DNA from: Prostheceraeus crozeri | Taxonomy: Eukaryota; Platyhelminthes; Polycladida; Euryleptidae | Assembly: GCA_907163375.1 (NCBI GenBank) | Contig: CAJQUW010006851.1 | Coordinates: forward strand, 41,831 to 105,830 | Length of the DNA stretch: 64,000 bases | Direction of reading: 5' to 3' | In this document: piece by piece, positions 36,900 to 46,854 of the stretch | Numbering within the stretch: position 1 is the first letter of the stretch | Layout of the letters: each line of letters opens with the position of its first letter | Translations under genes and position numbers: made by a program | Notes under the pieces: generated by a model | Database searches by the model: none | Seen by the model: only the letters and a program-made list of their open reading frames with translations | Told to the model about the DNA's origin: nothing

Positions 36900-37796
36900 G
36901 AACTTGGAAGGTAGTTATCTTTGCTGAAAATGATGAACATGACAAGATTTTTACATTTTCACCTGAGACACCTTTGAGCGAAGTGCTGCAGAGTTGGAAA
37001 AAATACTTTGGCATTTTTGGCCATTATGTCTTCAAATCCGAGGACAGGGCCGAGGAGTATGATCTGGATTTTACTCTCCGGGATGTGGGAGAGAGTAAAG
37101 ATGGCTCGAAGAAGGTGGAGTTGGCGCTCGTCCTTTCAGACCTCCCCACGCCAACTCCAACAAGAAACATTTATGTGGTATTGAATGGCCGATACAAACA
37201 TTACCGCGTGAGTCCGCGTGATCGACTCAAATACATTATCCCAAACTCTGCTGGAATGACTTTCTCATTCAATGGAAGGATTATTGATATTAGCAAGACC
37301 ATTCGGCAGCTGAAGATTCCTGAAAATGGGATGATCACAGCCGTGAAGACAATCCCTGTCAAGATCTCGAACGGCAATCACAAGATGGTGAATGCATCAG
37401 ACGGATCCGTGACATCTCAGCTGAAGAATGTCATGAAGCAATTTGAGGAAGAGAATTTCTTCGTTAAATCCAAAGGACGAATTGTTGTGGGCGACGAGCT
37501 GATTGACTGTAAAGACGCTGAAGTTTTGGTGACCAGGCCGAAGTTTGAAGTGAAGATTGGACATCAAACTTTCACATTTCCCGCTACCGTGGGGAAAGCT
37601 TCATTCCAAGACTTCACGTTTGCTCTCTCCATTGTCTCTGGAATGGAAAGGTGTGAACTCTCCCGTCACACGTACGTTTGTATGGGATGTAAAAGGCGAA
37701 TTGGTGACAATGAAGAGGAAGGGCAGCTGGTCAACATCGAGTGCTGCCGTGTCCGCTCGCTGTCGTTAAAGGTGGAAGAGGATCCGGCTCATGAAG
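36900..37796 (+). CDS. multi-ubiquitin-fold coiled-coil protein, exon 2 (N-terminal domains)
   Basis: This exon encodes residues 5-303 of the predicted 527-residue protein. The 3' splice site is CCTTTCTTTGCAG|GA (AG at 36898-36899) and the 5' site is CATGAAG|GTGAGT; both are phase 1. Residues about 6-83 (TWKVVIFAEN...VELALVL) have a strand-strand-helix-strand layout like a beta-grasp unit. Residues 93-155 are a clearer SUMO/Rad60-like ubiquitin fold: NIYVVLNG, then MTFSFNGRIIDISKTIRQLK and IPENGMITAV, matching the F-x-F-x-G-x-x-I...L-x-I-x-x-x-x-x-I-x-V pattern. Residues 190-255 form a third beta-rich unit. C265-x2-C268 and C286-C287 could bind a metal. No diglycine tail is seen, so the folds probably act as interaction modules. 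The family is not recognised. Confidence 0.8.
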
Positions 37797-37870
37797 GTGA
37801 GTTGTTAACACTTTGTAAGTAGAATAATTGAATATTGAGTTGCATCCTCAGTTGAAAAAAGGAAACGGAC

Positions 37871-38646
37871 CTAGAAATCCTAGAAATTTCACTGTGTAGG
37901 AATAGAAATCCAACATGTGATAAAGAATCCTAGAAATTTCACTGTGTAGGAATAGAAATCCAACATGTGATAAAGAATCCTAGAAATTTCACTGTGTAAG
38001 AATAGAAATCCAACATGTGATAAAGAATCCTAGAAATTTCACTGTGTAGGAATAGAAATCCAACATGTGATAAAGAATCCTAGAAATTTCACTGTGTAGG
38101 AATAGAAATCCAACATGTGATAAAGAATCCTAGAAATTTCACTGTGTAGGAATAGAAATCCAACATGTGATAAAGAATCCTAGAAATTTCACTTTGTAAT
38201 AATAGAAATCCAACATGTGATAAAGAATCCTAGAAATTTCACTGTGTAAGAATAGAAATCCAACATGTGATAAAGAATCCTAGAAATTTCACTGTGTAAG
38301 AATAGAAATCCAACATGTGATACAGAATCCTAGAAATTTCACTGTGTAGGAATAGAAATCCAACATGTGATAAAGAATCCTAGAAATTTCACTGTGTAAG
38401 AATAGAAATCCAACATGTGATACAGAATCCTAGAAATTTCACTGTGTAAGAATAGAAATCCAACATGTGATAAAGAATCCTAGAAATTTCACTGTGTAGG
38501 AATAGAAATCCAACATGTGATACAGAATCCTAGAAATTTCACTGTGTAAGAATAGAAATCCAACATGTGATAAAGAATCCTAGAAATTTCACTGTGTAAG
38601 AATAGAAATCCAACATGTGATAAAGAATCCTAGAAATTTCATTGTG
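37871..38646. repeat. 50-bp minisatellite in intron 2, about 15.5 copies
   Basis: The unit AATCCTAGAAATTTCACTGT + GTAGGAATAGAAATCC + AACATGTGATAAAG is exactly 50 bp (TAAAGAATCC at 37921, 37971 and so on). Variants are GTAGG/GTAAG and TAAAG/TACAG, arranged in alternating runs; one copy has TTTGTAATAA. The array begins about 75 nt after the exon 2 donor. It ends abruptly at ATTGTGAAAT, next to a Penelope-like fragment. Confidence 0.95.
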
Positions 38647-38659
38647 AAATACGAGATAA

Positions 38660-38850
38660 TTGTGTGGGACGGAAACATAGTTGGCTGTAACTCAATCCAA
38701 TGCAGTTTTTGGATGCTTAACTGCATTACATGTAAGTGCTCCTTAATTGGTGCTAGATGCTTTTTATGGTCATCAATCCGCTGTTGAAGTCGACATTTAG
38801 TTTCACCAATATATTGGCCACTTGGATGAAAATTCATACACAACACACGA
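38660..38850 (-). pseudogene. Penelope-like GIY-YIG endonuclease fragment in intron 2
   Basis: The minus-strand frame covering 38846 down to about 38660 reads VLCMNFHPSGQYIGETKCRL and then QQRIDDHKKHL...KEHLH. This carries the GIY-YIG elements: QYIG, ET-x-C/R-x-L, R-I-x-x-H, and a later E-H-L-H. No catalytic Glu-containing C-terminus or reverse transcriptase is visible. Orientation is opposite to the host gene. The frame runs on into the minisatellite, where it has no meaning. Confidence 0.6.
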
Positions 38851-39869
38851 CTGCATCAATGGAATCACGTTTAAGTGAGAGATGTGATTTCACTTCGTTT
38901 GTGCTAAAAACCACTTATTGCGCCTACATTATGTGGTTAAAACCGAATTCATCTCATTGCATTGAACTCTCAGATAGCACGAACGCTCATTTTACACATT
39001 TTCGTGTAGGAGCTATTCAAGCAAGAATAGCATTGCCCACATTTCTGTGAACATTTCAACATGAACCGATACACTGACGATAGAAGACAATTTGTGAGCA
39101 CTTTTCAACTGAAAATGGAATTTTTAAGTTTTGAAAAATTCCATAAAACTTAACATCAAAGCTACAATGCAGTGTACCTACTTTAAGTTAATTCTTGCGA
39201 TGTAAAGCAGTGTCGTGAATGTTAAGAATATTGGTTCGTGAGACAGAGTTGCCGCGGGACAGGGAAGCTGAGAAAGCCTGGAAAACACGGAATTTTATAG
39301 AACTTGATAACTAAAAGTGATCTATCATGATTTCAGTTCAGTTGGTTTACCGTCATGTCAGTCTTAATGTATCCGTCTTTGAGAACAAGCTTGGCCAGTG
39401 GAAACAATAAATCGTTTTTAAAGAAATTATCAAATTCTGCAGGAAGTCGGTCCAACTAAATTACTAAGTTTTAGAATGTTAGTATCAACAATTTTCATCT
39501 TCATTAAACTCCGAACAAAGTTAAAGTAACAAAAACTGCAGGTCAGTACCGAGCAGCGATCGAAGCTAGGAGCATTCGAGACATATTCAGAGAATGGCAG
39601 AAAAAAGAACGAGCTGAAGATACTTCAAGTCAAAAAGCTGAAACTTGAAAAGGACGCTGCTCGTCATTCCATTTTAGAGAAATGAGAACCAAGTTGAATA
39701 TTGAATATGATTTAAAGTCCATCCCGTCTCCGTAGATACCTCTGCTGTGCGAAGATATGAAATCCTTTGTAGAAAACTCTGCAGTAAAACATCGTGTTGC
39801 ATTTGCGTATGTTCGCAATGATAGCTCGTAATTATAGAGATATACAGTGAATTCGTGAATATGTGAATT

Positions 39870-39960
39870 TTGTACATCTTTTTGATTTATCTCTTGATGT
39901 GAACTTAAAATTTCCATGCTGTAAATCACTCACTGGCTGATGACAAGTTACTTGCCTCAT
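39870..39960. repeat. fragment of the 42-kb foldback family
   Basis: GTACATCTTTTTGATTTATC + TCTTGATGTGAACTT...CCATGCTGTAAATCACTCAC matches one end region of the foldback at 41968-42510 (TCTCTTGATGTGAATTTCAA, CCGTAAATCATTCACTTACT). It is a solo partial copy in intron 2. The rest of 38851-40223 shows no gene or repeat I could support. Confidence 0.5.
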
Positions 39961-40223
39961 TTCAAATCCTGAAAATATGTCTGTTAGTCAAGGATTATTC
40001 CCGATCGCAAATCATGAAATTCCCTTATATCACTCATCATTTGCGAGCCTTCATTTCTAAAATCAACAAAATGTTCTGTCGGTCTTATCCATCCGAAATA
40101 AAACTGCTGTTCTACACGTGTGTCCTTTCATTCATGTGATGCAATGACTACATAAACATACGTGTTTTTGGAATTATCCGGCCATCCCAGGCTATCGTTA
40201 ATGTCTTTTTATATTTCTTTCAG

Positions 40224-40469
40224 ATGAGATATCAAATGATTTGTTGATCAGTTTTGAACGGAAGTATTCCAAGTTATTATCGGAATACAAACTACTTGAA
40301 AGAATGGAAGCTGACGCTCGATACAAGCTCTCAACTGTGAGGTCAAAGTTGGAAGAACTTCAGCTATTAAATGGACGACTGCAGAAAAGTCTGAACAAGG
40401 AAAAAACCAAGAGAAAGAATATTGAGGCCAATTGTCAGAGACTCCAAAGCACCCTCCTTCATCTACAGA
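40224..40469 (+). CDS. multi-ubiquitin-fold coiled-coil protein, exon 3 (coiled coil)
   Basis: This exon encodes residues 304-385. The 3' splice site is TATATTTCTTTCAG|AT (AG at 40222-40223), and the exon ends CTACAGA|GTAAGT at 40469. Both boundaries are phase 1, so the exon is a symmetric 246-nt module. The protein segment DEISNDLLISFERKYSKLLS... is highly charged, with Leu/Ile/Met at heptad spacing and almost no Pro or Gly through about residue 383, which predicts a coiled coil. The frame stays open past the donor until 40528 but soon loses coiled-coil character, which supports splicing at 40469. Confidence 0.78.
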
Positions 40470-40531
40470 GTAAGTTCTGTTGTACTGCAGCCTTCATGTG
40501 CATTGGGGGAATGAATTCTTTAAAGTAACCA

Positions 40532-41206
40532 CAGGATACCTGTCGGATCTGCGCATTCTCCGCGAAGTTTTCAGATTGAGATCCGTTCCTCCGCCGTCGC
40601 CTGCGGAGATCGAGGATATCCTGCGGCTCTGCGCATTCTCCGCGAATTTTCTAGACTGAGATCCGATCCTCCGCCGTCGCCTGCGGAGATCGAGGATATC
40701 CTGCGGATCTGCGCATTCTCCGCGAATTTTCTAGACTGAGATCCGATCCTCCGCCGTCGCCTGCGGAGATCGAGGATATCCTCCGGATGTGCACATTCTC
40801 CGCGAAGTTTTTAGACTGAGATCCGATCCCCCGCCGTCGCCTGCGGAGATCGAGGATATTCTGCGGATCTGTGCATTCTCCTTGAAGTTTTTAGACTGAG
40901 ATCCGATCCTACGCCGTCGCCTGTGGAGATCGAGGATATCCTGCGGATCTGCGCATTCTCCTTGAAGTATTTAGACTGAGATACGTTCCTCCGCTGTCGC
41001 CTGTGGAGATCGAGGATATCTGTCGGATCTGCACATTCTCTGCGAATTTTCTAGACTGAGATCCGTTCCTCCGCCGTCGCCTGCGGAGATCAAGGATATC
41101 CTGCGGATCTCCGCATTCTCCGCGAAGTTTCTAGATTGAGATCCGATCCTCCGCCGTCGCCTGCGGAGATCGAGGATATTCTGCGGATCTGCACATTCTC
41201 CGTGCC
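40532..41206. repeat. 80-bp GC-rich minisatellite in intron 3, about 8.5 copies
   Basis: The unit GGATCTGCGCATTCTCCGCG + AATTTTCTAGACTGAGATCC + GATCCTCCGCCGTCGCCTGC + GGAGATCGAGGATATCCTGC is 80 bp. It is much richer in G+C than the surrounding intron, and copies differ at several sites. The inner CGCCTGCGGAG and CTCCGC words allow local pairing. The array begins about 62 nt after the exon 3 donor. Confidence 0.93.
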
Positions 41207-41967
41207 ATGATTTGATATTTCAGAAGGCACATTATTGGCGTATGAAGGACTTTACCATGATTTAGCTTTCAAAATGATGCTTAGCTTAGGACGTCTATAG
41301 TAATCGGTGATATCCTGATATTGGAGATGATCACCTACAATGCTGGTCAATTTCTTAGACACACACCCATGAAAATGCCGTATTTGTGATGCAAATCAGA
41401 GCTTTTCTTCTACAAGAAGAAACTATTAACTTTTTTCAATCAGAATTGCAAATGATATAAAACACAACAAGCTATTTATCAAGCGCAAGGAATAAATATG
41501 GCCTGTGTTGGCATCGATTATCATCTTCGACTCCCATAGGCATGGAGTCAACTGTTAATCTGTCCTTGATTCTTGGATTACTAAACCATTTCTGTAGCAG
41601 CTTATAATTATCAATTAAGTCCTTCCTATTTGATGGAGGAGCAGTAACTATACGCTTCAGATGTCCCAATTGGGTTTGGGATCAAGAATGCGCCTCGGTC
41701 AGTCCATCAGAGTGATCTCCTGATCTCGAATGGCCTACTGGAAATTTGTCATTAATTAAACTTATTTTGTAAAAATAATTAAGTTTTTGATCCTTTACCA
41801 TCTTCCCATGCAGAAACTTTCGCACGTCTACGCGGACCCTATGGTCGCTTTTCCAATCTCTGTTGGGTCAGTCTCGGTTTTTTTCCTTTTTTATTGGCCA
41901 CCATCATTCACCAACGCAGAGCTCTTGCCTATACAACAGTTGGGAATATTCTTTGGCTAGTCATTTC
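41207..41967. other. intron 3 sequence, no gene seen
   Basis: No supported feature. A minus-strand frame at 41472-41669 reads RKDLIDNYKLLQKWFSNPRI and looks protein-like, but it is short and not recognisable. It may be a transposon relic. Confidence 0.35.
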
Positions 41968-42510
41968 ATTTTTTAGACTTTGGAAAGAGCCAAGTAAATT
42001 GGTAGAATTTATCTGTAATTGCTAATTAGTGCAATATATTTCTGCTACTCTCCGTAGCTCTCATCAGGCAGTAAGTGAATGATTTGCAGAATGAATTTGA
42101 AATTCACATCAAGAGATGTATAAAAAAGATGTACAAAACTATGGCAAGAGAAGGAGCTATGCGGCAGGTAGTGAAGGGTTACATAGTACCAATAGCATTT
42201 ATAGTAAATGACCTGACAGGAAGAAAAAAGGGAAGAAATAGGATGTGAATGAAATCTGATTGCTGTGGAATAAGAGAGTAACAGAGAACCCTTTAATACC
42301 TGCCGCATAGCTCCTTCTCTTGCCATAGTTTTGTATATTTTGTATATCCTTTTTTATACATCTCTTGATGTGAATTTCAAATTTTATTCCGTAAATCATT
42401 CACTTACTGCCTGATGTTAGCTACGGAGAGTAGCAGAAATATATTGCACTAATTAGCAATTACAGATAAATTCTACCAATTTACTTGGCTCTTTCCAAAG
42501 TCTAAAAAAT
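41968..42510. mobile_element. 543-bp foldback element in intron 3
   Basis: ATTTTTTAGACTTTGGAAAG at 41968 is the exact complement of the sequence ending at 42510. The arms are nearly perfect through ATATATTTCTGCTACTCTCC, ATCAAGAGATGTATAAAAAA and TACAAAACTATGGCAAGAGA...GCGGCAGGTA. Each arm is about 215 bp with about 90 bp between. High arm identity means a young insertion or strong conversion. The target duplication is unclear. It has no coding capacity. Confidence 0.8.
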
Positions 42511-43179
42511 ACCATGTAACATTGTCATGCTACTGCTAATGTCTTGTGAGTTGCGAAGATTCTTCAATGATTCTTTATCCATCAAATCAATGCTGATGAC
42601 ATTTTTCTAGGATTGTTGATGCGTTCACATCTCCCAAGCTCATAGTGACCACAGGTGCGCTATTTTTGCTTTGCTGCGCTCATTGCGCTACTTTTTTGCC
42701 TTTTCCGTGGTTTCTGCGCTATTTTTTAAGACTGCAACGAATTTGTTCTTTATTAAAGTACTTGTAGATGTTAATCAAAAGAAGACAAAGTTTTTTCATA
42801 AGTCGGCATTTCTTAGTATAATTTACCGATCTATGTATCGAATGGAGTCTTCTATCTTCAGGTTTCTGCATCTGAACAAAATCCAAAGTATTAGAAGCGC
42901 TATGTTATCTAATTCTAAGCCTATTTGACAGCATATCCTATTTCACTTGAACATCCTGTACATGTCAAGATAAATCATCACAGATATATTTTTCTCTGAG
43001 ACGCGCGAGCATGTGAAGTGTAAGTTACAAGAATTAAGTGATCAAAACTTAAGTGATGTTCAAACGTTGTGGAATTCTTACAATGAGGAGTTATAATATG
43101 CTCGGATCTTGAAGCGGTTTCAGAGTTTTCTACAGTTTAGTATAACTCGAGGCTGTCACGTAATTAAAACTCTCTGAGG
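42511..43179. other. intron 3 sequence, no gene seen
   Basis: A T-rich part at 42650-42740 repeats TGCGCTATTTTT/TTGCGCTACTTTTTTGCC words (three copies). No gene is supported. Confidence 0.35.
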
Positions 43180-43680
43180 TCACACAGTCGGGGAAGAAGA
43201 AGTTTGCTGAGCTGGCAAAGGCATTCAATGTTCATGCTATTACAATGGTTGATGAATTATGCGAACTTCAGGCTCAGCATCCCGATGATACTTTGATTGA
43301 TATTTTCCGCCGATCCATGACAACGTCTGATCATTCAAACCACCCAAAATCAATGGAACTCGCAGAATCTTAGTTATTGGTTGTAACTCACAGGACGTTG
43401 AGCGCGGTTTTTCTGTAATGAAAACTGCTGAAACAGTCCAACAGAGCAAGATAAGACCAATTTTGTACGACTCCGTGAGATTTGTAAGAGATCGATTCGA
43501 TGGGTCAGACTTTGAGTCGTACAATCCACCGAAGTCCTTATTGAGTGACGTTCAATCTGCTGGTTCGAACTTAGGAAAGAGTGAACGAAATTGGCCGCGG
43601 CGAACAGAAGCGCCTTCCTCAAGAGTCCTCCCTGCAAGAAACTTTGAACGTCTTCAAAAGACACGTCAAAAGAGCTGAAA
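43180..43680 (+). pseudogene. hAT-like transposase C-terminal relic
   Basis: The frame near 43370-43560 reads VIGCNSQDVERGFSVMKTAE, then TVQQSKIRPILYDSVRFVRD and the segment around ESYNPPKSL. The V-E-R-G-F-S-x-M-x-x-x-K/E-x-x-x-R/Q-S core resembles the C-terminal dimerisation segment of hAT transposases. The 5' part, about 43010-43370, has several stops and frameshifts. Assignment rests on this short motif only. Confidence 0.4.
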
Positions 43681-44008
43681 AGAGATATTGACCAAGTGGA
43701 AATGGAGATTTCTGAAACGCGGAAAGCCGGAAACGGATGCAGGATGTGGAACAAAAAAGGCTCAGTTTGCACTTGGAACAAACAAGCGAGTCTTCACGAA
43801 CAACTGAAATTTCTAAGAAAATCATAGACTCAATGTTTTCTTCGAATTGATACCCCTACCGTTGTGCTTTGCATCGCTGTCACAAATGAACTTTAAAGCA
43901 TGTGGTTTTGTCAATACTTCAACAAGTTTTCTTGTTAAAAATCACTCAATTGCTTTTTGTTTTCCCATCATATGCTGATAGGGGTCAATTAGGTAAAGTA
44001 TATGTATA

Positions 44009-46077
44009 TTTATACAGGGCTCGTACGGCTTGTGAAAGTTTGTAAAAGTTTGTGAATTTTGAAAAGAAAGTTCAAGGCCCTTGAAAGTTTGTAAATTTCA
44101 CGATTTTTCAGAAAAGTTTGTGAATTTTTGGAATAGCAAAGTTAAATTTCTGCTGATGATTTACTTTTTAGATTTTGAACATGATGAAGTCAGGCTTCCC
44201 AGTCATAAAAGTTAAGGATCCACCATAAAATAATGAAATATGACCAAATTTTACAAAGTTCATAAAAGAATTTTCAAGTAAATCTGGGATTGACTGACCA
44301 AGCGCGACCACGTCACTTGAATCAGAACTACTGAGGTAAACAAAATTCAGTTTCGAACCCCGTTCTTGAAACTTGGATTATGCTTTTTGCGAGAAAATAC
44401 AATGTGGTGTGGACGTCAAGCAGTTCATAGCAGATCCACATTCTCTTCTTAAATATTGGAGTGCGCGCCGTACTCTTCTCGTCATGTCCTCGATGAAGTG
44501 CCAACAGGTATCACCACATGGTATACTTTTCGGCTTGCTTCCTCGCGGTGGTTAAGCCTTTAGCCAGCCTTACTTCGAACTTCGGATCTATGAGTAAACT
44601 TTCAGCAGCATTTTCTCTAATATCTTCCATCACAGGAAGAATTCAAGGTACTATTCAGTCAATTGACCGATGCAAGCGGATCGCAAGTGCTGTGAGGCAT
44701 TCTTGCTGAAGCTCCGAAGAAGAGAACCTTTGATTTATGTCTTGCAAGCCACATTGACATCTCTGACTAGAATTAATGCAGAAGTTTTCATCAAGAAGTT
44801 GTTGACATGATCGGACAAGACGCTGGAGACATTGAAACTTGTTGTGAATATGGCAAAAATTGATGTCACAAAGCCTGAAAATGGAAAGTCTGCAAGGAAG
44901 ACGATGTTGGAACGAAAACAATGAATAATGGGCCTACTATTGAATAATGAAGTTTGCGAAAGTGACGCACAGAAACTTAAGAATACTTGTATTGGTTGGC
45001 ATCTTTGTGGTAGTTGTCAGCAACCTAGAAAAAGTATCTTCCCTTTGATTCATCGGCGCTCAAAAGACGCAACCATGCTCCGCCGTCGCGATCCGAATTC
45101 GTCATCTTCAATATCCCGCTTGTCCCTGACAATGCTGGAGTTATGCTGAAGTCTGCATTGGACACTGCATTCCTGTGTTCGGCTGAAGAATCAGAAACTG
45201 GATCAACAGAAACTATTGGTAAAAATTATCAAAAATCACGGACGAGTTCGGAAATCCAAAGTACTGATTCTCATAAAACCTAGCAATATGCGCACTGACA
45301 CCAAACTTCGGTAATGCGGCCTCTGAACTAGGTTGAATCAAGCATGTCGACAGAGCTAGGTACATGACGAAATTAGCCATCGAACTGACAATGGATCAAG
45401 TTTAAGATGCAAGTTCAGAACCCCAAGAAATTTGGAGATCCAATAAACTTTCGCGAGCGTTTTTAGATCGTTTTTTCTCAGATTTGAACACGTGTTTTTA
45501 GCAGTGATTATCCATCTTATTGTTCGTTAGTAGTTATTTAAGAAGAAGCATATAGACCTATTTTGACATCAGCTATTATGAATGTATTATGCATACGGCA
45601 TGTTTCATTTATGCAATCGAGATAGCTCGATTAAATATTTTTTAGATGTAGCCTAATTATGTTTTATATACCTGCGTACTTTTTCAATTCTTGTTTTCCT
45701 ATCAGGAGATATTGACTTCCTTGTTTATGTCAGTTGTTGTTCGTTTCTCTATCAGTAAATATCACATGCTTCTATATATTTTTGAATATAAAAGGAAGCA
45801 CGTATGGAGGATTTTTTATTTCAACATTTCTCTCATGATGCGTCGATACATGAAATGAATTTAGTTGCAATTCTAATGAATGGCGGCATTAATTTGAATA
45901 ACAATTCGGTAGAAATGTATTGTAGCTGAATTTTTGTGGGCATTCTCTTGCCGAAATAGCTTCTTTCCCATTAAATTAGCGAATAAAGGGTTTGTGAAAG
46001 TTAGTGAAAAAAGCTTGTGAATGTTTGTGAAAGTTTGTGAATTCTGCCTCCAGGAAGCCGTACGAACACTGTTTATA
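44009..46077. mobile_element. 2.06-kb TIR element with subterminal GTTTGTGAA repeats
   Basis: The element 44015-46071 starts CAGGGCTCGTACGGCTT and ends in the complement of CAGTGTTCGTACGGCTT (15 of 17 match). TTTATA flanks it on both sides (44009-44014 and 46072-46077). Inside both ends the word GTTTGTGAA(A/T) is repeated in the same orientation: four to five copies at 44030-44130 and four at 45985-46045. CAG/CTG ends are hAT-like, but a clear 8-bp duplication is absent. Interior frames (such as 44373-44555 on + and 44655-44921 on -) are short and not recognisable, so the family is open. Confidence 0.65.
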
Positions 46078-46854
46078 AGGGTGCCATCCAAAATTTAATA
46101 AGTCATTCTTTATACACGAATCTTTTCCTTGCGTTTTGTTTCATGAAAAGGTATTTTACACAGGATATATAACGCCGTATCACAAGGGGGGGTAAAATTT
46201 TGTAAATTTGATATCACGTAATATGTGCACGACCCCTTTTGATGAGAACTTTTACTCTCTATTCATTGCTGAATTAGTTTTTCAATTTCTTGTGACCCTT
46301 TTGTCAACGCCTGATATCAACTAGAACCTGATCCTGTCTTAAATTGGTAACACAATTTTTGTTGTGAAGTTTTTGTAGTTGGTTTAGTTGTAGGATTAGT
46401 GACGTTTGGTTGCATTTGTTACATGCATTTAGCACATGTAGTTGTTGAAACGATGGATTCGGTAACAATATGCCAACTTAATAATTTACATATCAACAAA
46501 AATGGCTCCTCAGAAGTGATTGATGACGGTTATTGCGAACTCATGTAACCAGATCTTTGCGAAGGATCTTCTCCGAGGGTCATCAATGACCAAACGCAGT
46601 TGGTTTCGGAAAATCTTTCTTGTTACAAGTGATTACCTTCCGTTTGAATTAGTGCGTTGTAGTTATATCAAACTTTGCGGAAATTGCATAAAACATATAG
46701 GACTACATCTCTAGGAGGATATTGGGCGTTCTTGGACAAGGTTTAATAAGAGCGGCGATCACCCAGCTTGATCATGAAGTAGGATGCCACAATTCTCTGT
46801 TATTAGTAGGTCTGTGAAAATTTAGTAGAGGTGCGAAAAGAATGGAAAAGTCTC
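46078..46854. other. intron 3 sequence, no gene seen
   Basis: Nothing supported between the two TIR elements. The only frame of note (46520-46714) has no domain. Confidence 0.35.

Noticed and set aside
37797-37822. Stop shortly after 37796 as the true C-terminus
   Set aside because: GTGAGT at 37797 is a consensus donor, and exon 3 continues in the same phase with coiled-coil sequence.
43240-43781. Minus-strand ORFs (94 and 135 codons)
   Set aside because: They lie antisense to the hAT-like C-terminal motif on the + strand and show no domain of their own.
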